Assembly (NCBI GenBank): GCA_016928865.1
Contig: JAFGJX010000061.1
Coordinates: 1 to 60,639, forward strand
Origin: Spirochaetota bacterium
GTDB lineage: Bacteria; Spirochaetota; UBA4802; UBA5550
Direction of reading: 5' to 3'
DNA length: 60,639 nt
Both the position numbers and the translations under genes were made by a program. Every line of letters starts with the position of its first letter. Position 1 is the first letter of the stretch. This document shows, piece after piece, positions 24,867 to 34,530 of the stretch. The notes under the pieces were generated by a model. It saw only the letters and a program-made list of their open reading frames with translations, ran no database searches and had not been told where the DNA came from.

Positions 24867-26794
24867 GGCTCCCCCCTGAATCTGATCGTGAATTCCGTGC
24901 CGCCGTTCCCGCGATACTGCAACGTCCCCGTCAGCTGTTTCGCCAGCGCGTTCACAAGCCGCAGGCCCAGCGAATCGCTCTTACTGTAATCCAGACCCTC
25001 CGGCAGCCCGACTCCGTCATCGCTCACCCTGAGCACCTTTTCGTCCCCTTCAAGGTGGACATCGATGGTCACGGTCCCCTTCCGGTTTCCGGGAAAGGCG
25101 TGCTTGAGCGCGTTCGAGACCAGCTCGTAAATTATAAGGGAGCAGGGTATGATGTCATCGAGGTTGATAAAAATATTCTCGGCCTTTATTTGGACGTTCA
25201 CCCTTCCGGATATATAAATTGTCCTGAAAAGCTCCTTCACCAGGTCTGTGATATATTCCTGGAAATCAAGGCCCGTGAGCGACTCGGAGCGGTAGAGCTT
25301 CTCGTGTACCAGCGCCATGGACCTGACGCGCTGCTGGCTCACCTCGAAAAGGCGGCTGTCCCGCCCGTCCTGCACATGCATCGCCTGAAGGCCAAGCAGG
25401 CTTGAAATAATCTGCATGTTGTTCTTGACCCGGTGGTGTATCTCCTTCAGGAGGAGCTCTTTTTCCTTCAGTGCCATTCCGAGCTGCTCCTGCGCGGCCC
25501 TCCTCTCCTCCTCGGCCCGCTTCTGCTCTGTTATGTCCAGGAAAAAGCCGTCTATGGCGGTCATCTCGTTCTTTTCATTCAGTATGGCTCGGCAGCTTGC
25601 CATGACCCAGAAGGGCTCGCCTTTCCTGTTCCTGCATAAAAATTCAACACCGTTTATCTCTCCCTGCGTACGCATCAGGGACAAAAAACGGTCCTTATCC
25701 TCAATGTTGTAATAGACCCGCGAGGCTTCGTAATTGACGCTTTCAAGAAAATCATCGGTCGTCTCATAACCGAAAATGACCGCCATGGCCGGGTTCACCA
25801 TTTCAAACCTTCCCGGCGGGCAGGTCCTGAAAATTCCTATGGGGCTGTTCTCAAAAACGTTGCGATACGCTTCACGGCTCTTATTCAATTCCTCGTCGTA
25901 ACGCTTCCGGTCGGTGATATCGCGCGATACCCCGAGAATTCGGTCCGGCCTGCCGGCAGCATCACGTAAAAACCGCAGGTTCATCTCGACCCATACGATC
26001 GAGCCGTTTTTATGGACCTGCTTGAGCTCAATGGTCCGTACCCTCTCAGGATCTGTTCCCGGCAAGCGGTCCCGCTCGATCTCATCCGCGATCTCCTGCG
26101 CGACCATCTGTCTCTGGTCCGGGGCGACCAGATCTATCCCCCCCTGCCCCAACGATTCCTCCGACGTATATCCGAGGATATTAAAGCCGGCAGGCGAAGT
26201 ATACACAATCTTCATGGTGTTCAGATCAAGCACCCAGATGGAATCAGACATGTTTTCGACCAGGAGCCGGTATCTTGCTTCATTTTCAGCCAGCGCTTTT
26301 TTTGCCGCCACACGATCGGTAACATCAACCACCATGCTCAGCATATACTTCACGTCATCCAGTGTTATCACTTCAGCCGAAAAAATGCAATTCAGCACCG
26401 ATCCGGATTTCGTTCGGAAACAAATTTCATGATTTCTGACATGTCCCGTGGTGAGAAGCAGCCTGACAACCTGGCTCCGCTCTTCAGGGGAATCCCAGAG
26501 ATTCAACTCAGCTGATGAACGGGAGAGGACTTCGTCTTCATTAAAGCCTGTGAATTCGAGCAAGGCCCTGTTGACCTTTACAATTCTGCCATCATCGATA
26601 GTCGATACCACGATAGGAATGGGGTTCGATTCAAAAATTACAGAAAAAATATCGACTGGAAGGCCCGGATCAGGCCTGGAGCTGCGCTTCTTCCTTGAGG
26701 AACGTGATGGCGGTACGCCCTTCGCGGTTTTCATCTTTCCCCTTTTTTTTGCGACAGCGTTATTTTCCGAAAATTTCTTCGTTTTTTCCGGCAT
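24863..26794 (-). CDS. PAS-domain sensor histidine kinase, HisKA_2 type
   Basis: This cytoplasmic kinase carries three PAS domains in a row (about 45-165, 170-290 and 300-425) and a short coiled coil. The HisKA_2 dimerisation/phospho-acceptor segment E-I-H-H-R-V-K-N-N-M-Q (about 445-455) and a HATPase domain with the N box (E-L-V-S-N-A-L-K-H-A) and G1 box (D-D-G-V-G-L-P) follow. No membrane segment is seen. ATG 26794 gives a Lys-rich leader. In-frame ATG 26734 is preceded by AAAAGGGGAAAG at ideal spacing and may be the true start. It is translationally coupled to the REC-PAS gene. HisKA_2 kinases often act with atypical receivers. Confidence 0.9.
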   Translation of the reverse strand: MPEKTKKFSENNAVAKKRGKMKTAKGVPPSRSSRKKRSSRPDPGLPVDIFSVIFESNPIPIVVSTIDDGRIVKVNRALLEFTGFNEDEVLSRSSAELNLWDSPEERSQVVRLLLTTGHVRNHEICFRTKSGSVLNCIFSAEVITLDDVKYMLSMVVDVTDRVAAKKALAENEARYRLLVENMSDSIWVLDLNTMKIVYTSPAGFNILGYTSEESLGQGGIDLVAPDQRQMVAQEIADEIERDRLPGTDPERVRTIELKQVHKNGSIVWVEMNLRFLRDAAGRPDRILGVSRDITDRKRYDEELNKSREAYRNVFENSPIGIFRTCPPGRFEMVNPAMAVIFGYETTDDFLESVNYEASRVYYNIEDKDRFLSLMRTQGEINGVEFLCRNRKGEPFWVMASCRAILNEKNEMTAIDGFFLDITEQKRAEEERRAAQEQLGMALKEKELLLKEIHHRVKNNMQIISSLLGLQAMHVQDGRDSRLFEVSQQRVRSMALVHEKLYRSESLTGLDFQEYITDLVKELFRTIYISGRVNVQIKAENIFINLDDIIPCSLIIYELVSNALKHAFPGNRKGTVTIDVHLEGDEKVLRVSDDGVGLPEGLDYSKSDSLGLRLVNALAKQLTGTLQYRGNGGTEFTIRFRGEP

Positions 26795-27008
26795 GATCAA
26801 TCAGGGCCATTTCCCATGGATAGTGTGTATGCAGCAGGTATACTACAGTGGCAGGATATTTACAAGAATATTTTTACGGAAATGCCGGGCGCGGCAGAGG
26901 CAGGGGCGCGCGCATCGGTGATAAAAATGCGGTCAACTATCTCGTTGTCAGCCTTTCAAGTTCGCCGGGGCGGAAAATGCCCGCTCCCGGTAACGGCCAG
27001 CGGGGAAA

Positions 27009-30000
27009 TCAGCATTTTTTCTTCTTGAATATCCCGGACGTGATTCCCTTTACCCTTTCAGCCAAATCCCGCAACGCGGCCCCGGCCTTTACCTCGATGT
27101 CCCAGGGCTTGATGTCCTTGAGAAAACCGGGCTTCCGCCAGATGATCATGGCCGGAAGCACGGTCAGGGAAAAGGTTCCGCTCAATATCATGGCCGCGGT
27201 CACCAGAAGGCCGGCCACCTTCAGGATCTTGAACGAGGAAAGACCCATCACCGCAAACCCGAGGCCCACGGTCAGCGTGGCGGTTACAATCGAGAGCCCG
27301 GTCGTCTTCAGGGTCCGCCGGTAGGCGTCGGTGAAATCGAGCTTCATCATGATATGCTCGTATTTGAACCGCTCGATGAAATGAATGCAGTAGTCGATAC
27401 CCGCTCCCACAGCGATCGAGGCAATGATGATCGTGCTGTAGTTTATCGGAATACCGAAGTATCCCATTATCCCCAGGGTAATGATGAGCGTGAAGGTGAT
27501 GGGAACCGCGATGAAAAGCCCACCCATAAACGAGCGCAGGATGAACGAGCACGCGAGGAACACCACGATCACAATCACGATGATCGACTGGATCTGGTTG
27601 ACCAGGATCGCCTCGTTCATTTTCAGGTTGATTGCCGGCATGCCGGACACGATGATCTTCTCAACGTACGGATCATTTTCGGGGAAGAACTTCCTGAACA
27701 TGGTATTAAAGGTCCTCTCGAACTCCCGGAGGAAATCGGCCTTGTCGCTCCGCATGAACACCACGTACTGCATCAGCTTCATGTCGTCGGTCACCAGGTA
27801 CCTGTATACGTCCTCCCGGGACGCGGCAAACTGGTTCAGGCACACGCCGATAATGCTGCGGTCGGTGAGGGAGCGGTCCTGGATCCCGTCTTCCCGCACG
27901 CTGGGAATCTTTTTAAACGCGTCGTTGTCCTCATGGTAAAACACCTTGTAGATCAGCTTCAGGGTGTCGGTTACGCTCATGATATTCCCGACCGGCCGCA
28001 CCTTCACACCGTCAATGACGGCATGGGGCTCCTTCAGTTCTTTCAGCGCGGCGCCGAGGGCGTCAATTTTCCTGAGGGTGACCGGCTGGGTGATGTCGGT
28101 ATGGAAAAAATCGGAAAGAAGGAAAAAATCCCCCTGAAAGACCTTGCCGGCCGGTTCGTATTTATATCTCCTGATCGCGTTGATAAACTTCCGGGCGGCG
28201 TCCCGCGCGCGTGCTGTATCGATCGTCGGGATCCTGCCCATGATGTCCTCTATCCCCGCTTCCTGGGGCGTCATGGTCAGATGCCTGCCGCTCGCATACA
28301 CCACATCGTCGGCCATATCGCTCAGGTCATTGATCGTCTCGGCGGTGCCGATGTCGTTCTTGTGGTCCTTCCCGACAGGCTCGCTCTCAAAATATTCGTT
28401 CATGAGATCGGTAAAAACAGCAATCCTGCTCTCGATTTCATCCCGGTGTTTCTTCGGCTCCTTCTTGAATGCGGAAAGACCGTCCATGAAGAAGGCGTTT
28501 ATCTCCGGCGAGACCTTCAGACCAGGATGTGCGCTCGTGAACGCCCGGTACGAGGAGATGAAAGCGTCAATCCTGCCGGCGAGGTCCTTCTGCGCCGCCT
28601 CGCTTTCGAGGTTCACCCGATCCCTCATCCTGAAAACAATACACATCTGGCCGGTACCGGTGAGTTTCTTGTTGATGAACTTGTCCGCCTGGCGGAGTGG
28701 ATTGGATTCAAGAAACATGAAGGAGATGCTGCTTTCGGTCTTCAGGAAGAAGAGTCCCGCAAAGAATATCAGGGCAATCGCGGCCGCCCCGAAGAAGACC
28801 TTGCGCGGGTGCCGCGCGGTGTTAGCCCCGCCCCTCAGCACGGCCGCCATGATGATCCGCTCAAAAAACGTTTCCTTGGTCCCCTTCGGAGGCGGCTGGA
28901 GGGCGAGCACGGCCGGAACATAGGTAAAGGTCAGGAACAGATTTATCGCGATGCCCAGGGTGACGAGATAGCCCAGCCGCTGTATATCAACGACATCGAT
29001 GAACACGTCAGATATGAATGCGGCCATGGTCGTTATCGCGGAGATGAAGATCGCCGTGTCAATGCTGTCCGTGGTTTCGAGGAGGGTCGTCTTAACGTCA
29101 GCGGACGTCTTGCCCGCAACCTTTTCATAATACCGGATCAGGTAATGGATTACATACGAGCTCCCCACGGCAATCAGGATACAGGGCATTGCCATGGTGC
29201 CCGAGGAAAAATCTATCCCGGCCATCAGCATCCCGCCCATGAGCCAGGTGATGCTGATCACCACGACGGTCAACGGAAGATATATTCCGGTGGGGGTCCT
29301 TATGGTAAGGAAAAGTATGATCAGAATGACAAGAGTCGAAAGTGTCAGAAACAGCGAGAGATCGGTCGTAATCAGGCCCATCAGCAGGGCCTCTGCCACC
29401 GGCATCCCGGCAATGTAGATATTCAGCTCCGCCGGCTTATCCTTCTCCGTGATCGTATTGAAAATATCATAAATATGCCCCACGTCATAGATGCTGGCAA
29501 CATTGTAAAGCTTCGATTCCAGGTTGTTTTTGCTATACTTGTCCAGATTATGTATGACAAACTTGTAAAGGTCATCGATGCAGTCAAGGTAGGTGAGCTC
29601 CACATCCGGCTTTTCATACACGGCGTCGTTCTCGATCATCCTGAACATGGCGTTCAGGTATTCCCCGTTCACCTCGTCCGTCTTCAGGGTCGCGTAAAAA
29701 TCCGGATAATGGTCTGCGATCGGCGCAAGAAGATCAAGCATGAAGGAGCGGATCTTTTTCCTGTTCGATTCCACCGTGTCCCTGACGAACTCATCGTCAA
29801 CCATGGTGCCGTCGACTTTTCTGTTGTATATATCATGCTGGAAATAAAAATCCTTTCCGCTGAAGCGCCGCGTCAGCCTCTCCGCGTCCACCATGTTAGG
29901 CATCTCGCGGCGGATGATCTCCAGCTTGTTATCGATTCGCTTTTCAACCGGGACCATGAGTGCACAGGCCTTCCCGTCGCCGGAAAAAAGCGTTCCTTTT

Positions 30001-30578
30001 AAAAGGTCGTTCTGATACAGCTCCTTTTCGAGAAAGGGTATTAGCTTTTCCAGCTCAGCGTCGTCCTCCGGAAGCTTCTTCATCTCCTCGGGGTCCACGG
30101 TAATGAGTCCCGCCTTCTGCCGCGCCCTGCTGGTGAGGTTCCCGATGACAATGGTGTTGGTCGCCTTGTTCACCATGACGTCATCGGCGTTTATGATGCT
30201 CATGATCTGGCCAGACGAAATCCTGGAAGGGACCTCCACCGTTTCCTTCGTGTCGGTGAAGATATTGTAATATGTTTTTTTCACCCTGAGGGCCTTGAAG
30301 CGTCTGGTCACCTGTTCCACATAGCGGAGCGTTTTAACGTTGAAAATGCCGTCCTTCTCGTTTTCAACCCCGATCAGAATCGTGTCCTTCATCGAGAATT
30401 TTTTCTGGGTCAGATGATAGTACTTGATCACATCCATCTTCCGCGAAAAAGCCTTCATCGGGTCCACATTGATGGAAAAATTCACCCCCAGCATGACAGC
30501 AAAAAAAACCGTCGCCGCGGCAATGCAGGCAATGACCGTCCTGGGTCTGTTGATGGAAACTTTAACCAGCCATTTCAT
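27009..30578 (-). CDS. RND superfamily (MMPL-type) transporter, 1189 aa
   Basis: This large inner-membrane protein has two halves. Each half has one N-terminal helix (about 13-33 and about 600-620), a long periplasmic loop and a cluster of five helices (about 405-560 and about 980-1140). G-x-G-I-D-Y motifs near the second cluster and the sterol-sensing-like layout are typical of MMPL/HpnN-type RND proteins, which export lipids, hopanoids or other hydrophobic compounds. The start at ATG 30578 is supported by GAGGG 7 nt upstream. No membrane-fusion protein or outer-membrane channel gene is adjacent, which fits the MMPL group. Substrate unknown. Confidence 0.87.
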   Translation of the reverse strand: MKWLVKVSINRPRTVIACIAAATVFFAVMLGVNFSINVDPMKAFSRKMDVIKYYHLTQKKFSMKDTILIGVENEKDGIFNVKTLRYVEQVTRRFKALRVKKTYYNIFTDTKETVEVPSRISSGQIMSIINADDVMVNKATNTIVIGNLTSRARQKAGLITVDPEEMKKLPEDDAELEKLIPFLEKELYQNDLLKGTLFSGDGKACALMVPVEKRIDNKLEIIRREMPNMVDAERLTRRFSGKDFYFQHDIYNRKVDGTMVDDEFVRDTVESNRKKIRSFMLDLLAPIADHYPDFYATLKTDEVNGEYLNAMFRMIENDAVYEKPDVELTYLDCIDDLYKFVIHNLDKYSKNNLESKLYNVASIYDVGHIYDIFNTITEKDKPAELNIYIAGMPVAEALLMGLITTDLSLFLTLSTLVILIILFLTIRTPTGIYLPLTVVVISITWLMGGMLMAGIDFSSGTMAMPCILIAVGSSYVIHYLIRYYEKVAGKTSADVKTTLLETTDSIDTAIFISAITTMAAFISDVFIDVVDIQRLGYLVTLGIAINLFLTFTYVPAVLALQPPPKGTKETFFERIIMAAVLRGGANTARHPRKVFFGAAAIALIFFAGLFFLKTESSISFMFLESNPLRQADKFINKKLTGTGQMCIVFRMRDRVNLESEAAQKDLAGRIDAFISSYRAFTSAHPGLKVSPEINAFFMDGLSAFKKEPKKHRDEIESRIAVFTDLMNEYFESEPVGKDHKNDIGTAETINDLSDMADDVVYASGRHLTMTPQEAGIEDIMGRIPTIDTARARDAARKFINAIRRYKYEPAGKVFQGDFFLLSDFFHTDITQPVTLRKIDALGAALKELKEPHAVIDGVKVRPVGNIMSVTDTLKLIYKVFYHEDNDAFKKIPSVREDGIQDRSLTDRSIIGVCLNQFAASREDVYRYLVTDDMKLMQYVVFMRSDKADFLREFERTFNTMFRKFFPENDPYVEKIIVSGMPAINLKMNEAILVNQIQSIIVIVIVVFLACSFILRSFMGGLFIAVPITFTLIITLGIMGYFGIPINYSTIIIASIAVGAGIDYCIHFIERFKYEHIMMKLDFTDAYRRTLKTTGLSIVTATLTVGLGFAVMGLSSFKILKVAGLLVTAAMILSGTFSLTVLPAMIIWRKPGFLKDIKPWDIEVKAGAALRDLAERVKGITSGIFKKKKC

Positions 30579-30919
30579 GTTCGCGCCCTCAAAACGATGG
30601 ATTTAGAATACGGACCCGCGTCCGGCTACCCCATGCGGAACTAGCGTAGCAACAAAGCCGCACCGCCGGCCTATCTGACCGGGTTCAAACCAGAGCAAAA
30701 AATTGGGGAGGAAACTGCATACTCGATAGTGCAATTATCCGTCCTGGTATTTCTTTTTATATGCTTAATCACTGGGTGGCAAACTAGGTGCATTGAGAAT
30801 AAAAATCAATACATATTTGCCTCATATCCAATATTTTTAATCCCTGCGCGGACAAGCAAAAATTTTGACTCAAGGCGGATTGTAATGGACTATCCCTCCA
30901 TTCGCCATAGAAATGGATT
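30579..30919. other. Intergenic region before mntP
   Basis: The 341-bp region separates the divergent RND gene and mntP. It is AT-rich on the right, with TTGACT near 30869 but no convincing -10 at proper spacing. I see no gene and no convincing manganese riboswitch (see rejected items). Confidence 0.4.
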
Positions 30920-31492
30920 ATGGACCTCGTCTCAGTAGCATTAATCGCGGTCGGGCTGGCCATGGACGCCTTCTCGGTCTGTATTTCCTGCGGCATCACC
31001 ATTCCCCGGCCCGATTTCGGGCATTACTTTCGCCTTGCCGCCAGTTTCGGCTTCTTCCAGTTCATCATGCCCGTTATCGGGTTCTTCGGGGGCATGTACC
31101 TGGAACGCCATATCAAGGCCTATGACCACTGGCTCGCCTTCGGTCTCCTGGCGTTCATAGGCCTCAAGATGGTTCGGGAATCCTTTTCAGGAGAGAGCGC
31201 CGAATGCCCGCCGGGCAGGCGCCCGGACCCCTCCCGGGGCTGGTCCCTGCTGGTGCTTTCAGTCGCAACGAGCATCGACGCACTGGCGGTTGGCCTCTCG
31301 ATCGGGGTGCTGAACCGTCCCATCCTGCTTCCCAGCATCATTATCGGGGTGGTGTGCGCCATCGTATCCGCGATCGGCGTGGCAATCGGCAGCAGGGTAG
31401 GCCCCCTTTTCGGCAGGAGGGCTGAAACAGTAGGCGGGCTGGTGCTCATTGCCATCGGAATCAAGATACTTATTGAGCATATGGCGTTCTGA
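30920..31492 (+). CDS. mntP: Manganese efflux pump MntP
   Basis: The 190-residue inner-membrane protein has six hydrophobic segments in two internal repeats. Each repeat carries the conserved acidic motif of the family: G-L-A-M-D-A-F-S-V at about 12-20 and A-T-S-I-D-A-L-A-V-G at about 115-124. These aspartates are needed for Mn2+ export in characterised homologues. The length matches E. coli MntP (188). The ribosome binding site is weak. It appears to be a single gene and limits intracellular manganese. Confidence 0.92.
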   Translation: MDLVSVALIAVGLAMDAFSVCISCGITIPRPDFGHYFRLAASFGFFQFIMPVIGFFGGMYLERHIKAYDHWLAFGLLAFIGLKMVRESFSGESAECPPGRRPDPSRGWSLLVLSVATSIDALAVGLSIGVLNRPILLPSIIIGVVCAIVSAIGVAIGSRVGPLFGRRAETVGGLVLIAIGIKILIEHMAF

Positions 31493-31966
31493 GCGATTAA
31501 AAACCGATACCAGAGCCCCAAATATACAGGGAATTGCCTGATATATCACAATATTTTGCCGCTTTTTTATCTGTCATCTCTGCATCAGGGTTCTTGTGAA
31601 TCGCCGGCCCGCATGGCATGCAGCTTTCAGGAGCACCGGACGATTCCCGCATATTTCGCAGCATGCCGTAATGACGATCAGGTCGTTATGCGAATTTTCA
31701 TTTTTTTCAATACACGAAACAAGTTTTTTCTTGCTTTTTATTTCTTGCTGCCCTTAAATATTCCCAGGGTGGGGGCCTGTGTACATCAAATTGTTTCAAT
31801 CACTTCCAGGTTTGTATAAACAGAGTATCCCGCCCATGGCGTATCGGCATTACGGGCACATTGACTGTCAGGGTCATTGCCATCAGAGACAATTGCGCTC
31901 CGAGGAACGGCGCACTATAATGGGGCGATTCCTTGATAATCATCATTATACAATGGGAGAGTCACA
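31493..31966. other. 474-bp intergenic region with no recognisable feature
   Basis: Short open frames here have poor codon use and no ribosome binding site. I see no strong hairpin with a T-run and no clear promoter, although the 3' end must hold the promoter of the H1-like gene. Confidence 0.4.
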
Positions 31967-32302
31967 ATGAAAAAAGCAAAGTCGGTTAAAAAGTCCGCAT
32001 CAAAGAAAAAAACAGCACCGAAACGTAAAACCGCGGCAAAACGAAAATCAGCTGTTAAGAAATCAGCGGCAAAAAAATCAGCTGTCAGGAAAAAAGCCGT
32101 GAAAAAAACAGCCGGCAAGAAAGTCAAAAAAACTGCAAAAAAAGCCATAAAAAAGAAAGTCGTTAAGAAGGCGACCGGGGTGAAAAAAGCACTGAAACCG
32201 GCCAAAGTCAAGACTGCCGCTCAGAAAACTGCGAAATCAGCTACCCCGATGACAGATTTCATCCTTGAACGCATACGGATGATGGACCGGCGTAAAAAAT
32301 AA
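31967..32302 (+). CDS. Lysine/alanine-rich histone H1-like DNA-binding protein
   Basis: The 111-residue protein is built of K-K-x-A and K-K-S-A type repeats through residue ~90, with roughly 40 percent Lys plus Arg and many Ala. This is the composition of the C-terminal tail of histone H1 and of bacterial H1-like proteins (Hc1/Hc2, AlgP-like). A short non-repetitive C-terminus (about 92-111; T-D-F-I-L-E-R-I-R-M-M-D-R) could be a folded or partner-binding element. GGGAGAG lies 6 nt before ATG 31967 and a strong terminator follows. Non-specific DNA or RNA binding and chromosome compaction is the expected role, by composition only. Confidence 0.8.
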   Translation: MKKAKSVKKSASKKKTAPKRKTAAKRKSAVKKSAAKKSAVRKKAVKKTAGKKVKKTAKKAIKKKVVKKATGVKKALKPAKVKTAAQKTAKSATPMTDFILERIRMMDRRKK

Positions 32303-32330
32303 TCTGAATCGTGAATGTTCATCGAGCGAA

Positions 32331-32365
32331 GAGAGGGGTGCCCGGACAGGCAGCCCTCTCTTTGT
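32331..32365 (+). terminator. Rho-independent terminator after the H1-like gene
   Basis: GAGAGGGGTGCC and GGCAGCCCTCTC form a 12-bp stem with one G-G mismatch and a 6-nt loop, followed by TTTGTTG. It starts 28 nt after the stop. Confidence 0.8.
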
Positions 32366-32443
32366 TGCGTTCATCCCTTGGGCATACTGCAATCATGCCG
32401 GGGCCGCGAAGGGTTATTTCTCATGAGCCGCGTTGAACAACTA

Positions 32444-34528
32444 TCAGGTACGGCGAATCATCATTATGGTGACGTCGTCGCTGCAGGTGTAATCAGCAAG
32501 CGCCCGGAGAATATCGTTTTTAATCTCATCAATCGGCTTGTCTCCGGCCATTTTGAATATCTCACGCAAGCGATCGATTCCGAACATCTCCGCACGGGCA
32601 TTGCTCCGCTCTGCACCGGCGCCCCGTTCCCACGCCTCGGTCAGCCCGTCGGTATAGAGGAGGAGGGTGTCCCCCGGCTGCATGGTGAATGCGCCGTCCT
32701 CGACCTTGCCGCTCAGGTCGTCGAGAATGCCGATCCACATGCCGTTAGTGTCGATGGAATCGACAGAACGGCTGCTCTTTCTGTATATAAGAATGTCCTG
32801 ATGGAGCCCCGAAAACTGGAATTTTCCGTCCTTGTGCGAAGCGAGCACGGTGATCGTCATGTACTTGTTCTCGCCGAGCTTCTGAATATTTCGATAGATC
32901 GTGCTGTTAACCCTGATCAGCACCTCTGCGGGCGGCAGGTCAGGCTGGTTCTCTATGACGGTGTTAATTGAAGTCTGTACCATCATCATGACCAGACCCG
33001 CGGGCACCCCGTGACCGGACACGTCGCCGATTACGATCCAGTCCCTGCCCGCGGTGTTGATGATATCGTAATAATCGCCTCCGACGTCGTCCGCGGGACG
33101 CATGTATGCCGCCATTTCATATCCTTCAATCGCCGGCCTTTCCGGCAAGAGGACGGTCTGGATTTTTTTCGCGAGTTGCATTTCGCCCCAGAGCGAGTCG
33201 CGCACCTGGGTGAGGTTTTCATTCATCGCCAGCATCTCCTCATTGGCAGTCTGCAGTTCCACGGTCCGCTCTTCGACCTTTTTCTCAAGCGTGATGTTAA
33301 GCGTACGCAGCTCGTTTCTCAGTATATTGATCCGGTCCGCAAGCCCGAAGGAAAGAATCATGACCTGAAGCGCGGCGCCCACCAGGAGGCCGTTTACGGT
33401 AATTATGTTCGCGGGCAGCACGCCGAAAATATGGAGCACGGTGAGCATAACTCCCGCCAGGAACACCACCGCTGAAATAGAAAAAAACAGGGCCTGGCGC
33501 GATTTTTTAACAAACACAAAGATAATCACCATTATTGTCGCGATGAATGCGGCGATCCCGGTATATCCGGTCACCACGGTAATTGAAGTCCGATAGTCCT
33601 GAAACATGATCGTGATGAGGAGCGTAAGCAGCGCAAGAGCCAGCCCGGCAACCATGACGCGGTCCCAGAACTTCGAGAAAGACGCGACCTCCATGTAGAC
33701 ACGAACGAACTCAATCAACGCCATGATGGTGAAGGACATGAAAATTGGCGTGGCGAAGATACCAAACCAGATGGTATTCGGCCACAGATATTGAAACGCC
33801 AACCCGTTGAGCGACATGGTGAACAGGCCGAATGTCGCGATATACATGATATAGTAGAAATAACTCCAGTCCCTGGCTCCCAGAAACATGATGAGGTTGT
33901 ATACAAACATGACCATCAGTATTCCGTAGAACATCCAGTAGAAAATTATTTCCGTCTCCTTTACCTTTCGGAAAGCAGTGTGCGAAAACAGCGAAAGCTG
34001 GATGTTCATCGAGCTGTTCGATTCATAGCGAACATAGCAGGTCAGATCCCTCCCCGGCTGGACGGCGAGGGGAAAAATAAAGCTCCTATTCAGCACAGGC
34101 CGCTGCGAAAACGGGTACATGTTTCCGGTCTTCGTTTCAGCATACCCGCCCCGCCCATCCGGGGCGTACAGGGTCAGATGATTGATGAGCGGATAATCCT
34201 GCTTTATATAGACAGCCATGCTTTTTTTCGCCGTATTACGGAGTGAAAAGCAGACCCAGTACACGTTTTTCGAGAACCCGAAGCCGAGCGAGTCTTCATC
34301 CGATGGTATCCATTCCAGATCACCGTTCAACCCGCTTGAAAGGATCTTGTCAAAAGTAACGGTTTTTGCAGGATCGACGACATACTCCAGATGCCGGCCC
34401 AGGGAAATCCTCGACAGCGTGTCATCGATAATGACCGGCTCACCGGCATACGAGCCCGATGCAGAAAACATGATGCACAGAACCGCCAGAAGGACAGGCA
34501 TCCTGCGTGCCATTGGAATGATGAACAT
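32444..34528 (-). CDS. 7TMR-DISM sensor with C-terminal SpoIIE-type PP2C phosphatase (second copy)
   Basis: A signal peptide (about 1-30) is followed by a periplasmic DISMED2-type beta-sandwich (about 35-170), seven membrane helices (about 190-390) and a coiled coil rich in Glu (about 400-450). The PP2C/SpoIIE domain then has G-G-D-Y-Y-D, G-D-V-S-G-H-G, L-L-Y-T-D-G-L-T-E-A and S-D-D-V-T. The metal-binding aspartates are intact, so it should dephosphorylate Ser/Thr, typically on an anti-anti-sigma factor. It begins 2 bp after the stop of its paralogue, so the two are co-transcribed and presumably arose by tandem duplication. No STAS or anti-sigma gene is adjacent. An internal ATG at 34513 is a possible alternative start. 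Confidence 0.9.
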   Translation of the reverse strand: MFIIPMARRMPVLLAVLCIMFSASGSYAGEPVIIDDTLSRISLGRHLEYVVDPAKTVTFDKILSSGLNGDLEWIPSDEDSLGFGFSKNVYWVCFSLRNTAKKSMAVYIKQDYPLINHLTLYAPDGRGGYAETKTGNMYPFSQRPVLNRSFIFPLAVQPGRDLTCYVRYESNSSMNIQLSLFSHTAFRKVKETEIIFYWMFYGILMVMFVYNLIMFLGARDWSYFYYIMYIATFGLFTMSLNGLAFQYLWPNTIWFGIFATPIFMSFTIMALIEFVRVYMEVASFSKFWDRVMVAGLALALLTLLITIMFQDYRTSITVVTGYTGIAAFIATIMVIIFVFVKKSRQALFFSISAVVFLAGVMLTVLHIFGVLPANIITVNGLLVGAALQVMILSFGLADRINILRNELRTLNITLEKKVEERTVELQTANEEMLAMNENLTQVRDSLWGEMQLAKKIQTVLLPERPAIEGYEMAAYMRPADDVGGDYYDIINTAGRDWIVIGDVSGHGVPAGLVMMMVQTSINTVIENQPDLPPAEVLIRVNSTIYRNIQKLGENKYMTITVLASHKDGKFQFSGLHQDILIYRKSSRSVDSIDTNGMWIGILDDLSGKVEDGAFTMQPGDTLLLYTDGLTEAWERGAGAERSNARAEMFGIDRLREIFKMAGDKPIDEIKNDILRALADYTCSDDVTIMMIRRT

Positions 34529-34530
34529 GG

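Noticed and set aside
27354-30002. 882-codon open frame antisense to the RND transporter
   Set aside because: The product is a His/Asp/Arg-rich shadow with no fold; the minus strand encodes a clear MMPL transporter.
30681-30690. GGGTTCAAAC resembling a tRNA T-loop
   Set aside because: The flanks do not form a T-stem, and no acceptor, D or anticodon arms are present.
30690-30730. Possible yybP-ykoY manganese riboswitch before mntP (TTGGGGAGGAAACTGC)
   Set aside because: Only a vague likeness to the 5' conserved block; the second conserved block and the pairing arms are not found.
31556-31819. 87-codon frame between mntP and the H1-like gene
   Set aside because: No ribosome binding site, random composition, no likeness to any family.
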